A DNA stretch of 64,000 bases from Nocardia vinacea (lineage in GTDB: Bacteria > Actinomycetota > Actinomycetes > Mycobacteriales > Mycobacteriaceae), in NCBI RefSeq assembly GCF_035920345.1, contig NZ_CP109149.1, positions 1,798,001 to 1,862,000 of the forward strand. The letters are read 5' to 3'. The position numbers and the translations under genes were made by a program. Shown here in pieces: positions 1-7,818 of this stretch. Below the pieces are notes generated by a model. That model had not been told where the DNA came from. It saw nothing but the letters and a program-made list of their open reading frames with translations, and did no database searches. Each line of letters begins with the position of its first letter. Within the stretch, counting starts at the first letter, position 1.

Positions 1-765
1 CCGCAACTGCCGGTGCTCAAACTGCTCGCGCTCGTCGTGGTCGCGGGAACGCTACTACTGCAAGGTACTTCGCTGCCGTGGGTGGTGCGGCGGCTACATG
101 TGCGCGGCCCGAGTCGCGCGGAAAACGCACTGCAGAAGGCGAATCTGCTGCAGCAGGCGACCGCGGCCGGATTGGCCGAACTGGACAAGCACATCACCCC
201 TGATACGCCGCCGGGTGTCGTCGAACAACTGCGCGATCGGGTCACCTGGAAGACCAACGCGGCCTGGGAACGCCTGGGCCGCTCGGAATCGGAACTGGCG
301 ACACCGACCGCCGAATATCGGCGACTGCGGCTGGAAATGCTGCGCGCGGAACGGGAAACGGTACTGCGCGTGCGGGATTCGGGCGGCGCGGACTACGAGA
401 TCCTGCAGTACGTGCTGTCGCGGCTCGATCTCGAGGAATCGATGATCGACCGCTTCGACGAAACCGAAGAGGAACGCGTCGAACCGCTCGCTGCCCCGGC
501 GGCGGCCGACAGCTGCGCGCATCTGGAGTCCGCGCCGTTGGTGCGTGAGCCCACCGAACCCGACGAGTGCAAGGAATGCATCGCTGAGGGATACACCTGG
601 GTGCATCTGCGAATGTGCCTGTCCTGCGGGCACATTGCCTGCTGCGACTCCTCGGTGGGCAATCACGCCACCAAACACTATGCCGGCACTGGCCACCCCG
701 TCATGCGCAGCGTCGAACCCGGCGAGGCCTGGCGCTGGTGCTACATCGACGAACTCCTGGGCTGA
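1..765 (+). CDS. Na+/H+ antiporter C-terminal part with UBP-type zinc finger (5' truncated)
   Basis: The gene runs in from the left edge, so only about 254 C-terminal codons are visible. The first 30 residues are hydrophobic and end in a segment like the last membrane helix of CPA1/NhaP-type sodium/proton antiporters (GTSLPWVVRRL). A charged cytosolic region rich in Arg and Glu follows, probably coiled coil. The last 75 residues form a zinc-finger UBP domain, with Cys and His ligands around CKEC, CLSCGH and the HATKH stretch. In eukaryotes this domain binds ubiquitin tails; in bacterial antiporters its role is unknown and may be regulatory metal binding. The transporter assignment rests on one helix and on known family architecture. 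Confidence 0.75.
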   Translation, partial: PQLPVLKLLALVVVAGTLLLQGTSLPWVVRRLHVRGPSRAENALQKANLLQQATAAGLAELDKHITPDTPPGVVEQLRDRVTWKTNAAWERLGRSESELATPTAEYRRLRLEMLRAERETVLRVRDSGGADYEILQYVLSRLDLEESMIDRFDETEEERVEPLAAPAAADSCAHLESAPLVREPTEPDECKECIAEGYTWVHLRMCLSCGHIACCDSSVGNHATKHYAGTGHPVMRSVEPGEAWRWCYIDELLG

Positions 766-790
766 CCGCCGATGGTAATCATTCGGCGGT
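765..790. terminator. Hairpin after the antiporter gene
   Basis: A perfect 8-bp inverted repeat, ACCGCCGA / TCGGCGGT with a 10-nt loop, starts at the last base of the antiporter stop codon. It lies between this gene and the convergent TetR gene, so it may serve both strands. There is no U tract, which is common for actinobacterial terminators. Confidence 0.5.
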
Positions 791-863
791 CTCCGAACCC
801 ACCAACTGCCACCATTCGACTACCCTCGCCGACCGTTTCCTGCTCGCACGAGCGGCGGGGTGG

Positions 864-1412
864 TCAGCGGCGGGTGTGGGAGTAGATCAACCGGGCGTAC
901 TGGGCCAGCAGCTGGTCCAGTGAAATGTCCTCCCCGCCCGCGGCGATCTGCTGGTAGCCGATCAGCATCGACATGCCGAGCGCGGTGACCACCGCGGTGG
1001 TCTCCTCATCGCCCACAACGCCTTTGATCGCCTTGTGCACGGTGCGGCGGCGCGATTCGTCGACCCGCTTGAGTGCCAGATTCACCGATTCGTCATTGCC
1101 GGCCCAGGCACGGATCGCGGCCTCGGCGGCGTGGTGCAGGCCTGCGGCGAGGTCGGACATGGCGCGGATGTCGTCGTCGGGATTGCCCTGGTTGAAGTTC
1201 AGCGTGCGCAGAATGATGACCTGGCGGTTCTCCCAATGCTCGAGCAGCGCGTCCACGAAGCCCTGCCAGCTACCGAAATGGTGGTAGAACGAGCCGCTGG
1301 TGACACCGAGGCGGCGGCACAGCACGCCGATATTGAGGCCCTTGAAGCCGAGTTCGGCCAAGACCTCCAGAGCGGTGTCGAAGTACTGCTCCTTGGTGAC
1401 CACTCGTGACAT
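864..1412 (-). CDS. TetR-family transcriptional regulator
   Basis: A 182-residue TetR-type repressor. The N-terminal helix-turn-helix is clear at residues 30-47 (LCRRLGVTSGSFYHHF), and a helical ligand-binding domain without recognisable specificity follows. ATG at 1412 puts the HTH at the usual distance from the N-terminus; the reading frame stays open upstream to 1595, but that part has poor composition. The gene diverges from a second TetR gene at 1627, so the 215-bp space between them must hold both promoters. The effector is unknown. Confidence 0.85.
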   Translation of the reverse strand: MSRVVTKEQYFDTALEVLAELGFKGLNIGVLCRRLGVTSGSFYHHFGSWQGFVDALLEHWENRQVIILRTLNFNQGNPDDDIRAMSDLAAGLHHAAEAAIRAWAGNDESVNLALKRVDESRRRTVHKAIKGVVGDEETTAVVTALGMSMLIGYQQIAAGGEDISLDQLLAQYARLIYSHTRR

Positions 1413-1596
1413 TCGCAGGCGCCGTTTCTGTTCGTGCGGGCAGGGTGGACCGGACAGTACCTCATCGTATCTCCGTCGCGCGGAAACGTAACGAAGTCCA
1501 CGCATCGGCGTCGCCGCGCCGCGAAAGTACCCGTGACCGGGCGAAACGTGCAGTGGCATAGCGGAAGAGGGTTTGCCAGGGTGCTGCCGATTCATT

Positions 1597-1620
1597 ACAG
1601 AGCAATTGCTCTGTTATAGT
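1597..1620 (+). promoter_or_regulatory. 18-bp perfect palindrome overlapping a leaderless -10 box
   Basis: Bases 1597-1614 read ACAGAGCAATTGCTCTGT, a perfect palindrome. A TATAGT -10 box (1615-1620) abuts it and lies 6 nt before the ATG at 1627, so the transcript is probably leaderless. Repressor bound to the palindrome would cover the space between -35 and -10. This is the expected layout for autoregulation by the TetR protein encoded next. Confidence 0.75.
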
Positions 1621-1626
1621 CGTGGC

Positions 1627-2241
1627 ATGCCGCGCCCACGGACCCATGACCCCGACACCGTGCTCGATGCCGCGGAGTCGCTGGCGGTGCGCTCGGGTCC
1701 GGCAGCGGTCACCATCCGCGCCGTCGCGGCGGCCACCGGCGTGTCCAACGGCGCGATCTATCACACCTTCGGCTCGCGCGCGGAACTGCTCGGGCGCAGC
1801 TGGTTACGGGCGGCTGGGCGGTTTCTGCGGATGCAGACCGAATCGGTCGAGGCGCATCTCGCCGCGAACGACGACACCCCATACGCGCTCGAGGCGGTCG
1901 TGGCCGCCGCCGAGACGCCGGTGGAGTTCGCGCGGCGATACCCGGACTCCTCGAAACTGCTGCTGACCGTCTCACGTGACGAACTGCTCGGCGACGAACT
2001 GCCCGAACAGGTCGTCGCCGAACTCGCCGGAACCGATGACGCGCTGGTGCGACTGCTCATCCGGCTGTCACGTGCCCTGTGGGGCCGCGGCGACGCCGCC
2101 GCGGTCGACGTGATCACCACCTGCGTCGTCGATCTGCCGACCGGCATCCTGCTGCGCCGCGACCGGATCACGAAACCCATTGCCCGCGAACACCTTCGCG
2201 CCGCCGTGCGCGCGGTGCTCGCGGTCGGCCCACCTGAATAA
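1627..2241 (+). CDS. TetR-family regulator of the adjacent crotonase genes
   Basis: A 204-residue TetR protein with an HTH at about residues 28-50 (ITIRAVAAATGVSNGAIYH spans the recognition region). ATG at 1627 was chosen because a -10 box sits right before it and no ribosome site is seen, consistent with leaderless translation. The gene is followed after 20 bp by two enoyl-CoA hydratase-like genes on the same strand. With the palindrome in its own promoter, it probably controls itself and this short operon in response to an acyl-CoA or related ligand. The ligand is inference. Confidence 0.85.
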   Translation: MPRPRTHDPDTVLDAAESLAVRSGPAAVTIRAVAAATGVSNGAIYHTFGSRAELLGRSWLRAAGRFLRMQTESVEAHLAANDDTPYALEAVVAAAETPVEFARRYPDSSKLLLTVSRDELLGDELPEQVVAELAGTDDALVRLLIRLSRALWGRGDAAAVDVITTCVVDLPTGILLRRDRITKPIAREHLRAAVRAVLAVGPPE

Positions 2242-2261
2242 CACCTGGAGCAAGGAACAAT

Positions 2262-2921
2262 ATGAGCACACTGAGCTACCACGAAAAGATCGCCGTTCTC
2301 GACCTCGGCGACGACGAAAACCGTTTCACCCCGGACTTTCTCGACGCGGTCAACGCCCACCTCGACACCGCACTCGCCGAGGATGCACACGGTCTGGTGA
2401 CCACCGCGAGCGGCAAGTTCTACTCCAACGGCCTCGACCTGGACTGGCTGGTCGCCAACGGTGACCGCACCCAGTGGTACATCGGCCGGGTACAGGCCCT
2501 GTTCGCCCGCGTGCTCACCCTGCCCATTCCCACCGCCGCCGCACTGCCCGGGCACGCCTTCGGCGCCGGCGCCATGCTCGCCCTCGCCCACGACTATCGG
2601 GTGATGCGTGCCGACCGCGGCTTCTTCTGTCTGCCCGAGGTCGATGTCCACATTCCGTTCACCGCGGGCATGGCCGCGCTGATCCAGTCCAAATTGACAC
2701 CCAAGGCCGCCGTGGCCTCGATGACCACCGGTCGCCGCTTCGGCGGCATCGATGCCTCGGACCTGGATATCGTCGACGCCACCGCGGGCGAAGGCGCGGT
2801 CGCCACCGCCGCTCTCGCGATGCTCGCTCCGCTCGGCGGTAAGGATCCCGCGACACTGGGCGCGATCAAGAACACCATGTTCGGTCCGGTCGTCGCCGAG
2901 CTGACCGAATCCGGCTCGTAA
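2262..2921 (+). CDS. Crotonase-family enoyl-CoA isomerase-like protein
   Basis: A 219-residue, short crotonase-fold protein preceded by a good ribosome site (GGAGCAAGGA). The oxyanion-hole region (YSNGLDLDWL) is present. At the place of the first catalytic Glu of enoyl-CoA hydratases the sequence reads GAGAM, so Met105 aligns with that Glu. The second Glu is kept (Glu126 in CLPE). One remaining acid is typical of delta3-delta2 enoyl-CoA isomerases, so double-bond shifting during unsaturated fatty-acid oxidation is more likely than hydration. It probably forms an operon with the TetR gene before it and the hydratase after it (38-bp gap). Confidence 0.8.
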   Translation: MSTLSYHEKIAVLDLGDDENRFTPDFLDAVNAHLDTALAEDAHGLVTTASGKFYSNGLDLDWLVANGDRTQWYIGRVQALFARVLTLPIPTAAALPGHAFGAGAMLALAHDYRVMRADRGFFCLPEVDVHIPFTAGMAALIQSKLTPKAAVASMTTGRRFGGIDASDLDIVDATAGEGAVATAALAMLAPLGGKDPATLGAIKNTMFGPVVAELTESGS

Positions 2922-2959
2922 GAAGGTAGGTTCGGCACACATCAACAGAGGAGCCCGAC

Positions 2960-3742
2960 ATGACCGAGGCCGCCATCCTGCAACGCCAGGGCCATATCGC
3001 GATCATCACGCTGAACCGGCCCGAGGCGATGAACGCGGTGAACTCCGCGCTCTCGATCGCCGTCGGCGCGGCACTCGAGGAGTTGGCGGCCGATCGGGAC
3101 CTGCGGGCCGGGGTGATCACCGGTGCCGGTCGCGCATTCTGCGCGGGCGCGGACCTCAAGGAACTGGCTCGCGGTAACGGAATCCACGACCCGCAGCATC
3201 CGGAGTACGGATTCGCCGGGCTGGTCCAGCATTTCATCGACAAACCGCTCATCGCCGCGGTCAACGGATTCGCCCTCGGCGGCGGTACCGAGATCGTATT
3301 GGCCTGCGATCTCGCGGTGATGAGCGCCGAAGCCGAACTCGGACTGCCCGAGGTCACCCGTGGGCTGTTCGCCGCCGCGGGCGGTGTGCTGCGGCTGCCG
3401 CGTCAGATCCCGCCCAAGATCGCCCACGAGATGGTGCTGACCGGAGCGCCCATCGATGCCGCGGCGGCCGCGCACTGGGGGTTGGTCAACCGGGTCATCC
3501 CGGCCGATCAGGTGCTGCCCACCGCGATAGCGCTCGCCGAGACGATCGCCGCCAACGCGCCGCTGTCGGTGCGCGCGTCCAAGCGAATCATGCACCGCAG
3601 CAACGAATTCGGCTCCGATTGGGATGCGCCGATGTGGGAGATGAGTTTCCGGGAGGCGGGACCGATCTTCGCGAGCAAGGACGCGCTGGAAGGGCCGCGC
3701 GCGTTTGCGGAGAAGCGTGCGCCGCGGTGGCACGGGCAATGA
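2960..3742 (+). CDS. Enoyl-CoA hydratase (crotonase family)
   Basis: A 260-residue crotonase with both catalytic acids: Glu111 in the ALGGGTE motif and Glu131 in GLPE. The oxyanion-hole sequence FCAGADLKE is at residues 60-68. It should add water to a trans-2-enoyl-CoA in a beta-oxidation-type pathway in the cytosol. The ribosome site is GAGGAG, 7 nt before the ATG. It lies downstream of the isomerase-like paralogue and the TetR gene and is probably cotranscribed. The substrate chain cannot be read from sequence. Confidence 0.88.
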   Translation: MTEAAILQRQGHIAIITLNRPEAMNAVNSALSIAVGAALEELAADRDLRAGVITGAGRAFCAGADLKELARGNGIHDPQHPEYGFAGLVQHFIDKPLIAAVNGFALGGGTEIVLACDLAVMSAEAELGLPEVTRGLFAAAGGVLRLPRQIPPKIAHEMVLTGAPIDAAAAAHWGLVNRVIPADQVLPTAIALAETIAANAPLSVRASKRIMHRSNEFGSDWDAPMWEMSFREAGPIFASKDALEGPRAFAEKRAPRWHGQ

Positions 3743-3755
3743 TGGCCGAGGTTTT

Positions 3756-3776
3756 CGCCGGAAGTCATCTCCGGCG
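3756..3776. terminator. Short hairpin between convergent genes
   Basis: CGCCGGA and TCCGGCG form a 7-bp stem with a 7-nt loop, just after the enoyl-CoA hydratase gene and before the end of the convergent hydrolase gene. There is no U tract on either strand, so terminator function is only suggested by position. Confidence 0.35.
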
Positions 3777-3851
3777 GTAGGGATACGCTCCGAAGCATGC
3801 GGCAGTCGTGGTGGGCCCAGGGTGTGGCTCGTCCCGAGGCCGGCGGCCGCG

Positions 3852-4565
3852 CTACTCGGATCCGCTGGCCGGAGTGTCCGTCAGGTGCTTGTCGAAGAAG
3901 GCGAAGATCCGGCGCCAGGCATCGCGGGTGGCCTCGGCGTCGTAGCCCAGACCGGCGACCCGCAGGACCGGGTCGATGCCGAAGACGTTCGCGAAGCCGT
4001 GCATCGTGCCCGGGTAGGTCTTGATGTCGTGCTCGACGTCGAGATCGGTCAGCACACGATCGAGCTTGCGGCCCGCGCCCAGGAGCGAGGGATCGAGCTG
4101 GGCGTAGCTGGCAACCACCGGGCACGCGCCCTCGAGTTGGGCGCGGTAGTCGCCGTAGAGGCCCGGATAGAACGGTGCGGCCGCGTCGAAACCCATTGGC
4201 GCGGTGAGCAATGCGAAGCCGCCGCCCATGCAGAAGCCGATGACCGCGGTTTTGCCGGTGCAGCCGGGATCGGCGACCAGGCGGTCGCGGGCGGCGAGTA
4301 TCTCCCGGATCGCGGGGCTGGCGCCGGTGAAGATCAGCGACCGCATCACCGCGCGGATGCAGCGCACCCGGCCATTGGCGAACAGGTTCGGGGCGATCGT
4401 GAGATAGCCGTAGTCGGCCAACATTTCGACATTGCTGCGGATATCCGGGCCGAAGCCCACACCGTCGTGGAGCACCACGACACCGGGCCACGGACCGTCC
4501 CCGGTCGGGCGGGCCAGGATCGCCTCGAGAGCGCCGTCCGGTGCGTCGAGCTCGATGGTGTTCAT
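3852..4565 (-). CDS. Dienelactone hydrolase-family protein
   Basis: A 237-residue alpha/beta hydrolase of the dienelactone hydrolase family. The nucleophile is a Cys in GFCMGGG (residues 111-117), as in classical dienelactone hydrolases, and the catalytic His is in the PGTMHGF motif near the C-terminus. The natural substrate may be a lactone or ester and is not predictable here. The start is set at ATG 4565; an ATG at 4595 is possible and would add ten residues. A TACATT box just before 4565 would make this start leaderless. It is divergent from the lipase gene at 4739. Confidence 0.85.
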   Translation of the reverse strand: MNTIELDAPDGALEAILARPTGDGPWPGVVVLHDGVGFGPDIRSNVEMLADYGYLTIAPNLFANGRVRCIRAVMRSLIFTGASPAIREILAARDRLVADPGCTGKTAVIGFCMGGGFALLTAPMGFDAAAPFYPGLYGDYRAQLEGACPVVASYAQLDPSLLGAGRKLDRVLTDLDVEHDIKTYPGTMHGFANVFGIDPVLRVAGLGYDAEATRDAWRRIFAFFDKHLTDTPASGSE

Positions 4566-4738
4566 GCCAGCAATGTAAGCCACTGTCCCAGACATGTACA
4601 GCTATGGCGCGCCCTTTCGCGCGACGCGAATTTCGGTGTTGATCGTGAAATCCGCGGTGTCGCGGCCCCGGTTGGTTTAACCTCTGCCGACGCGGTGTCC
4701 CCGGTCAGCGCGTTGTTCGAGCGAAAGGCGAATTGTTC

Positions 4739-5908
4739 ATGTTTCGGCTGCCGTGGCGCGCCCTCTCCGTCGCGACCACCCTGGCGCTCACCATGTTCGC
4801 GGCCTCGCCCCTGGTCGCGGCCGACAGCGGTGACTACGCGAAATTCGATCCCGACCCGACCGGCGACGCCTACCTCGATCAGCATTTCAATACCGACGCT
4901 CTGCCCAACGGCGCGATCCTGTCGTCGCGATCGGTGCAGATTCTGCCGCCGCTGGCCGCCACCAACGACTTCGCCGCCTGGCAGGTGTGGTTCAAATCCA
5001 CTGCCGCCGACGGCACTTCGATCGCGGCGCTCACCACGATCATGAAACCGAAGACCTGGAACGGGCGCGTCGTCAGCAATGACTACGCGATCGACAGCGT
5101 CGGACTCCAATGCAATCCGTCCTACCAACTGACCCACTCGGTCTCCATCGAGGCGCCCGATATCACCCGCCAACTGCTCGGGCACGGTTACGCGGTCGTG
5201 ATGACCGACTACCAAGGCCCCAAGATGGCCTACGCACACGGACCCACCCAGGCTCGCGAAGTGCTCGACGGAATCCGTGCCGCACTACAGTTTCCGGCAG
5301 CCGCACTGGCCGGCAGCCCCACCACGATGATCGGCTACAGCGGCGGCGCGATCGCCACCGTATGGGCCGCACAGCTGCAACCCACATATGCCCCCGAACT
5401 GCGGATCCTCGGCGCCGCCGCCGGTGGCACACCCGCCGACCTGAGCCTGCTGCGCAAAACGATGGACGGGAAACCGCCCGCCGCGGCGCTGTATCTGATG
5501 GCGGCGCTCGGGGTGGCCCGAGCCACACCCGAGGCGTTCGACCTGCTCAACGACACCGGGGTGCGGACCGCCCAGGAGAGCAAGAACCTCTGCTCCAGCG
5601 CCGCCCTCCTCGGCGCCGCGCCGGTGGCGGTGCGCACGCTGACCAAAGTCGACCCGTACCCGACCGAAGTCGTCCAGCGGATCTACCGCGAAACCAAGGT
5701 CGGCGGACTGACCCCGACGATGCCGATCTACCTGTGGCACGGCCTCTTCGACGAATGGATTCCCGCCGCAGGCGCGCAAGCACTCCAGCAACAGTGGAAA
5801 AGCGCCGGTGTGGACGTGTCACTGACCCTGCTGCCGTGCGACCACATCACCTGCGCGTTCACACCCGGGGCAATCGATCAGATCGACAAATGGATGGGCG
5901 TCGCCTGA
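4739..5908 (+). CDS. Secreted LIP-family lipase
   Basis: A 389-residue secretory lipase (LIP family, alpha/beta hydrolase). The N-terminus has a basic start and a hydrophobic stretch ending near LVAAD, consistent with a Sec signal peptide cleaved around residue 28. The catalytic triad can be read as Ser201 in GYSGG, Asp338 in HGLFDEW and His369 in CDHITC; the Cys residues flanking this His may form a disulfide. It probably hydrolyses triacylglycerols or other esters outside the membrane. ATG 4739 is preferred; a TTG at 4733 with closer spacing to AAAGG is an alternative. Confidence 0.88.
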   Translation: MFRLPWRALSVATTLALTMFAASPLVAADSGDYAKFDPDPTGDAYLDQHFNTDALPNGAILSSRSVQILPPLAATNDFAAWQVWFKSTAADGTSIAALTTIMKPKTWNGRVVSNDYAIDSVGLQCNPSYQLTHSVSIEAPDITRQLLGHGYAVVMTDYQGPKMAYAHGPTQAREVLDGIRAALQFPAAALAGSPTTMIGYSGGAIATVWAAQLQPTYAPELRILGAAAGGTPADLSLLRKTMDGKPPAAALYLMAALGVARATPEAFDLLNDTGVRTAQESKNLCSSAALLGAAPVAVRTLTKVDPYPTEVVQRIYRETKVGGLTPTMPIYLWHGLFDEWIPAAGAQALQQQWKSAGVDVSLTLLPCDHITCAFTPGAIDQIDKWMGVA

Positions 5909-6479
5909 CCGCATTCGGCCGACGTTCCCGGCACCCGAGACCAGATTCGACGTCGGTTGCGCTTTCATCGAAATCGATTCAGCTGTCGAGAATTTCGTCC
6001 GCAGGCCAGCCATTGCGAGCGGCGAACGCAGATGTGCTCGGACGTGAGTCCCCACTCGGTCCCGCACCGAGCGGGAGGAACTGGAGCCGAGGCGGGCGAC
6101 CTATTGGGAAGCTTTGCGGCGGAAGGCGATTCGGTACATGTGCAGTGCCGACGCGACGGGTCAGGTCACTGCCAAGATGCGGCCGCCTCGGGTTCACAAC
6201 ACCGATACTGATCGGGGGTTGCGGCGAAGAAATACCTCGTGATGAGCCCTTGTTCGGACCCGGTGCGTGGTGGCAGCGGCTCGTGTGCGATTCTCGAGAC
6301 GTCGACTCAGGGAAAGGGCTGCTCATGATGCTCGGTATGGTCCTCGGCGACTTCGGTGCTCGCGCTTCGACGCGGGACCGCTAGTCCGTCCTGACAGCTC
6401 CGGCTGACTCAGGCCGTTCTCCCGCTCCTCGTCGAAGTGCTCGCCGTGTCAACGCACGTCCGATCACGAGGAGCACCCC
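5909..6479. other. 571-bp intergenic region
   Basis: This gap separates the lipase gene from the methyltransferase gene. Frames on both strands are open only in pieces with poor protein composition, and no family is recognisable. The last 15 bases carry the ribosome site (GAGGAG) of the next gene. No tRNA, clear palindrome or repeat was seen, so it may be decayed coding DNA or a long control region. Confidence 0.5.
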
Positions 6480-7634
6480 ATGTCGACCATTCACTGGACC
6501 GAAGCAGATACCGACCACAGCGCACAGTGGCATTCCGAAAGCGCGGCGGCAGCGCCCGCGCAGGTCACCGTCGCCGATGACCGTATGCGTGCCGATACCG
6601 CCTATCGCCTGGCCTGCCAGGGGACAGCGCTGCTCTGGCGCGGCGATTTTCACAACGCTCGTCAACTGTTGCGGGCACTGAGCCGCCGGATCGATCGCAA
6701 ACCCGTACCGGCGGGCGAGGGACCGGCCGAATCCTTTCACCTCTATCGGCGGGCTCGTGGGCAGCGGGCACGGGTGCTGGGCAGGCTGATCGTGCAGTTG
6801 GAGCCGGACCATTCGTTGGCATTGCGGCGCGCGCCCGACGTTCGCCAGGCATGCACCGAGGCGTATGGGTCCGCGCATGAGCCGATGGTGATCGCCTTGA
6901 CCGAACTACTCGGCGCGATCGGGGCGCACGAGTGGCGCGAAAACGGTGTCCTGGTACCGGCCCTCGGCGCGCGGATCCACCCGCACTACGGGGTGTTCTC
7001 TCCCGTGCGCGGGGAATACGTCGATCTGGTCGCCACGGCACCGTTACCGGTCCAGCACCACACCGCATTCGACCTCGGAACCGGAACCGGCGTGCTGGCG
7101 GCGGTGCTGGCCCGCCGCGGCGTCGACCATATCGTCGCCACCGATATCAATCCGCGCGCACTCGACTGCGCCCGCGACAATATCGACCGCCTCGGGCTCA
7201 CGACCCGCATCGATGTCCAGGGTCCAGGCCTGTATCCCGACGGCCGCGCACACCTGATCGTCTGCAACCCGCCATGGCTGCCGGTCCGTCCGACGTCCAC
7301 CGTCGAACAAGGCGTCTACGACACGAACAGTGCCATGCTGCGCGCCTTCCTGACCGACCTGCCCGCTCACCTCGAACCCGGCGGCGAGGGCTGGCTGGTC
7401 CTATCCGATCTGGCCGAACGCCTCGGCCTGCGCACCCGCACCGAACTCCTCACCGCCATCGACTCGGCAGGCCTGCACATCATCGACCGGATCGACACCC
7501 GACCCCACCACTCCCGACCCCGCGACACCACAGACCCGTTGCACGCAGCCCGAGCCGCGGAAGTGACCTCCCTCTGGCGCTTGGCCACCCGGATACCGTG
7601 CCGGCACCCGGGATTCATCAAGGGCACCGGCTGA
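6480..7634 (+). CDS. Class I SAM-dependent methyltransferase (HemK/RsmC-like)
   Basis: A 384-residue protein with a Rossmann methyltransferase domain in its second half. Motif I is DLGTGTG (198-204), the acidic loop is ATDINPRAL (220-228) and the catalytic-type motif NPPW is at 263-266. NPPY/W motifs occur in enzymes that methylate amide or exocyclic amine nitrogens (PrmC, RsmC, DNA N6-adenine enzymes), so the target could be a protein, RNA or small molecule. The first 150 residues match no family I recognise and may bind substrate. The ATG has a strong GAGGAG site. No operon partner is evident. Confidence 0.8.
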   Translation: MSTIHWTEADTDHSAQWHSESAAAAPAQVTVADDRMRADTAYRLACQGTALLWRGDFHNARQLLRALSRRIDRKPVPAGEGPAESFHLYRRARGQRARVLGRLIVQLEPDHSLALRRAPDVRQACTEAYGSAHEPMVIALTELLGAIGAHEWRENGVLVPALGARIHPHYGVFSPVRGEYVDLVATAPLPVQHHTAFDLGTGTGVLAAVLARRGVDHIVATDINPRALDCARDNIDRLGLTTRIDVQGPGLYPDGRAHLIVCNPPWLPVRPTSTVEQGVYDTNSAMLRAFLTDLPAHLEPGGEGWLVLSDLAERLGLRTRTELLTAIDSAGLHIIDRIDTRPHHSRPRDTTDPLHAARAAEVTSLWRLATRIPCRHPGFIKGTG

Positions 7635-7818
7635 TCCCGGTCGCTCCCGGTAGATCCTCGGCCCGCTTCGCGCCGGAACCTGCCACGACGCCAACCTTCG
7701 CCAGCCGCGACCGCGGAAGGCATACGGGCAAGGCGGAATCGGGTGAAAACGGCACGCAAGGGTTGGGTGGCAACTTACGGTCGGGAAGAAAATGTGGCCG
7801 TAGTGATTGTGGTGTGCG

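Noticed and set aside
5909..6479. Several open frames of 80-115 codons
   Set aside because: Their composition is unlike protein, they lack ribosome sites, and no motif is recognisable on either strand.
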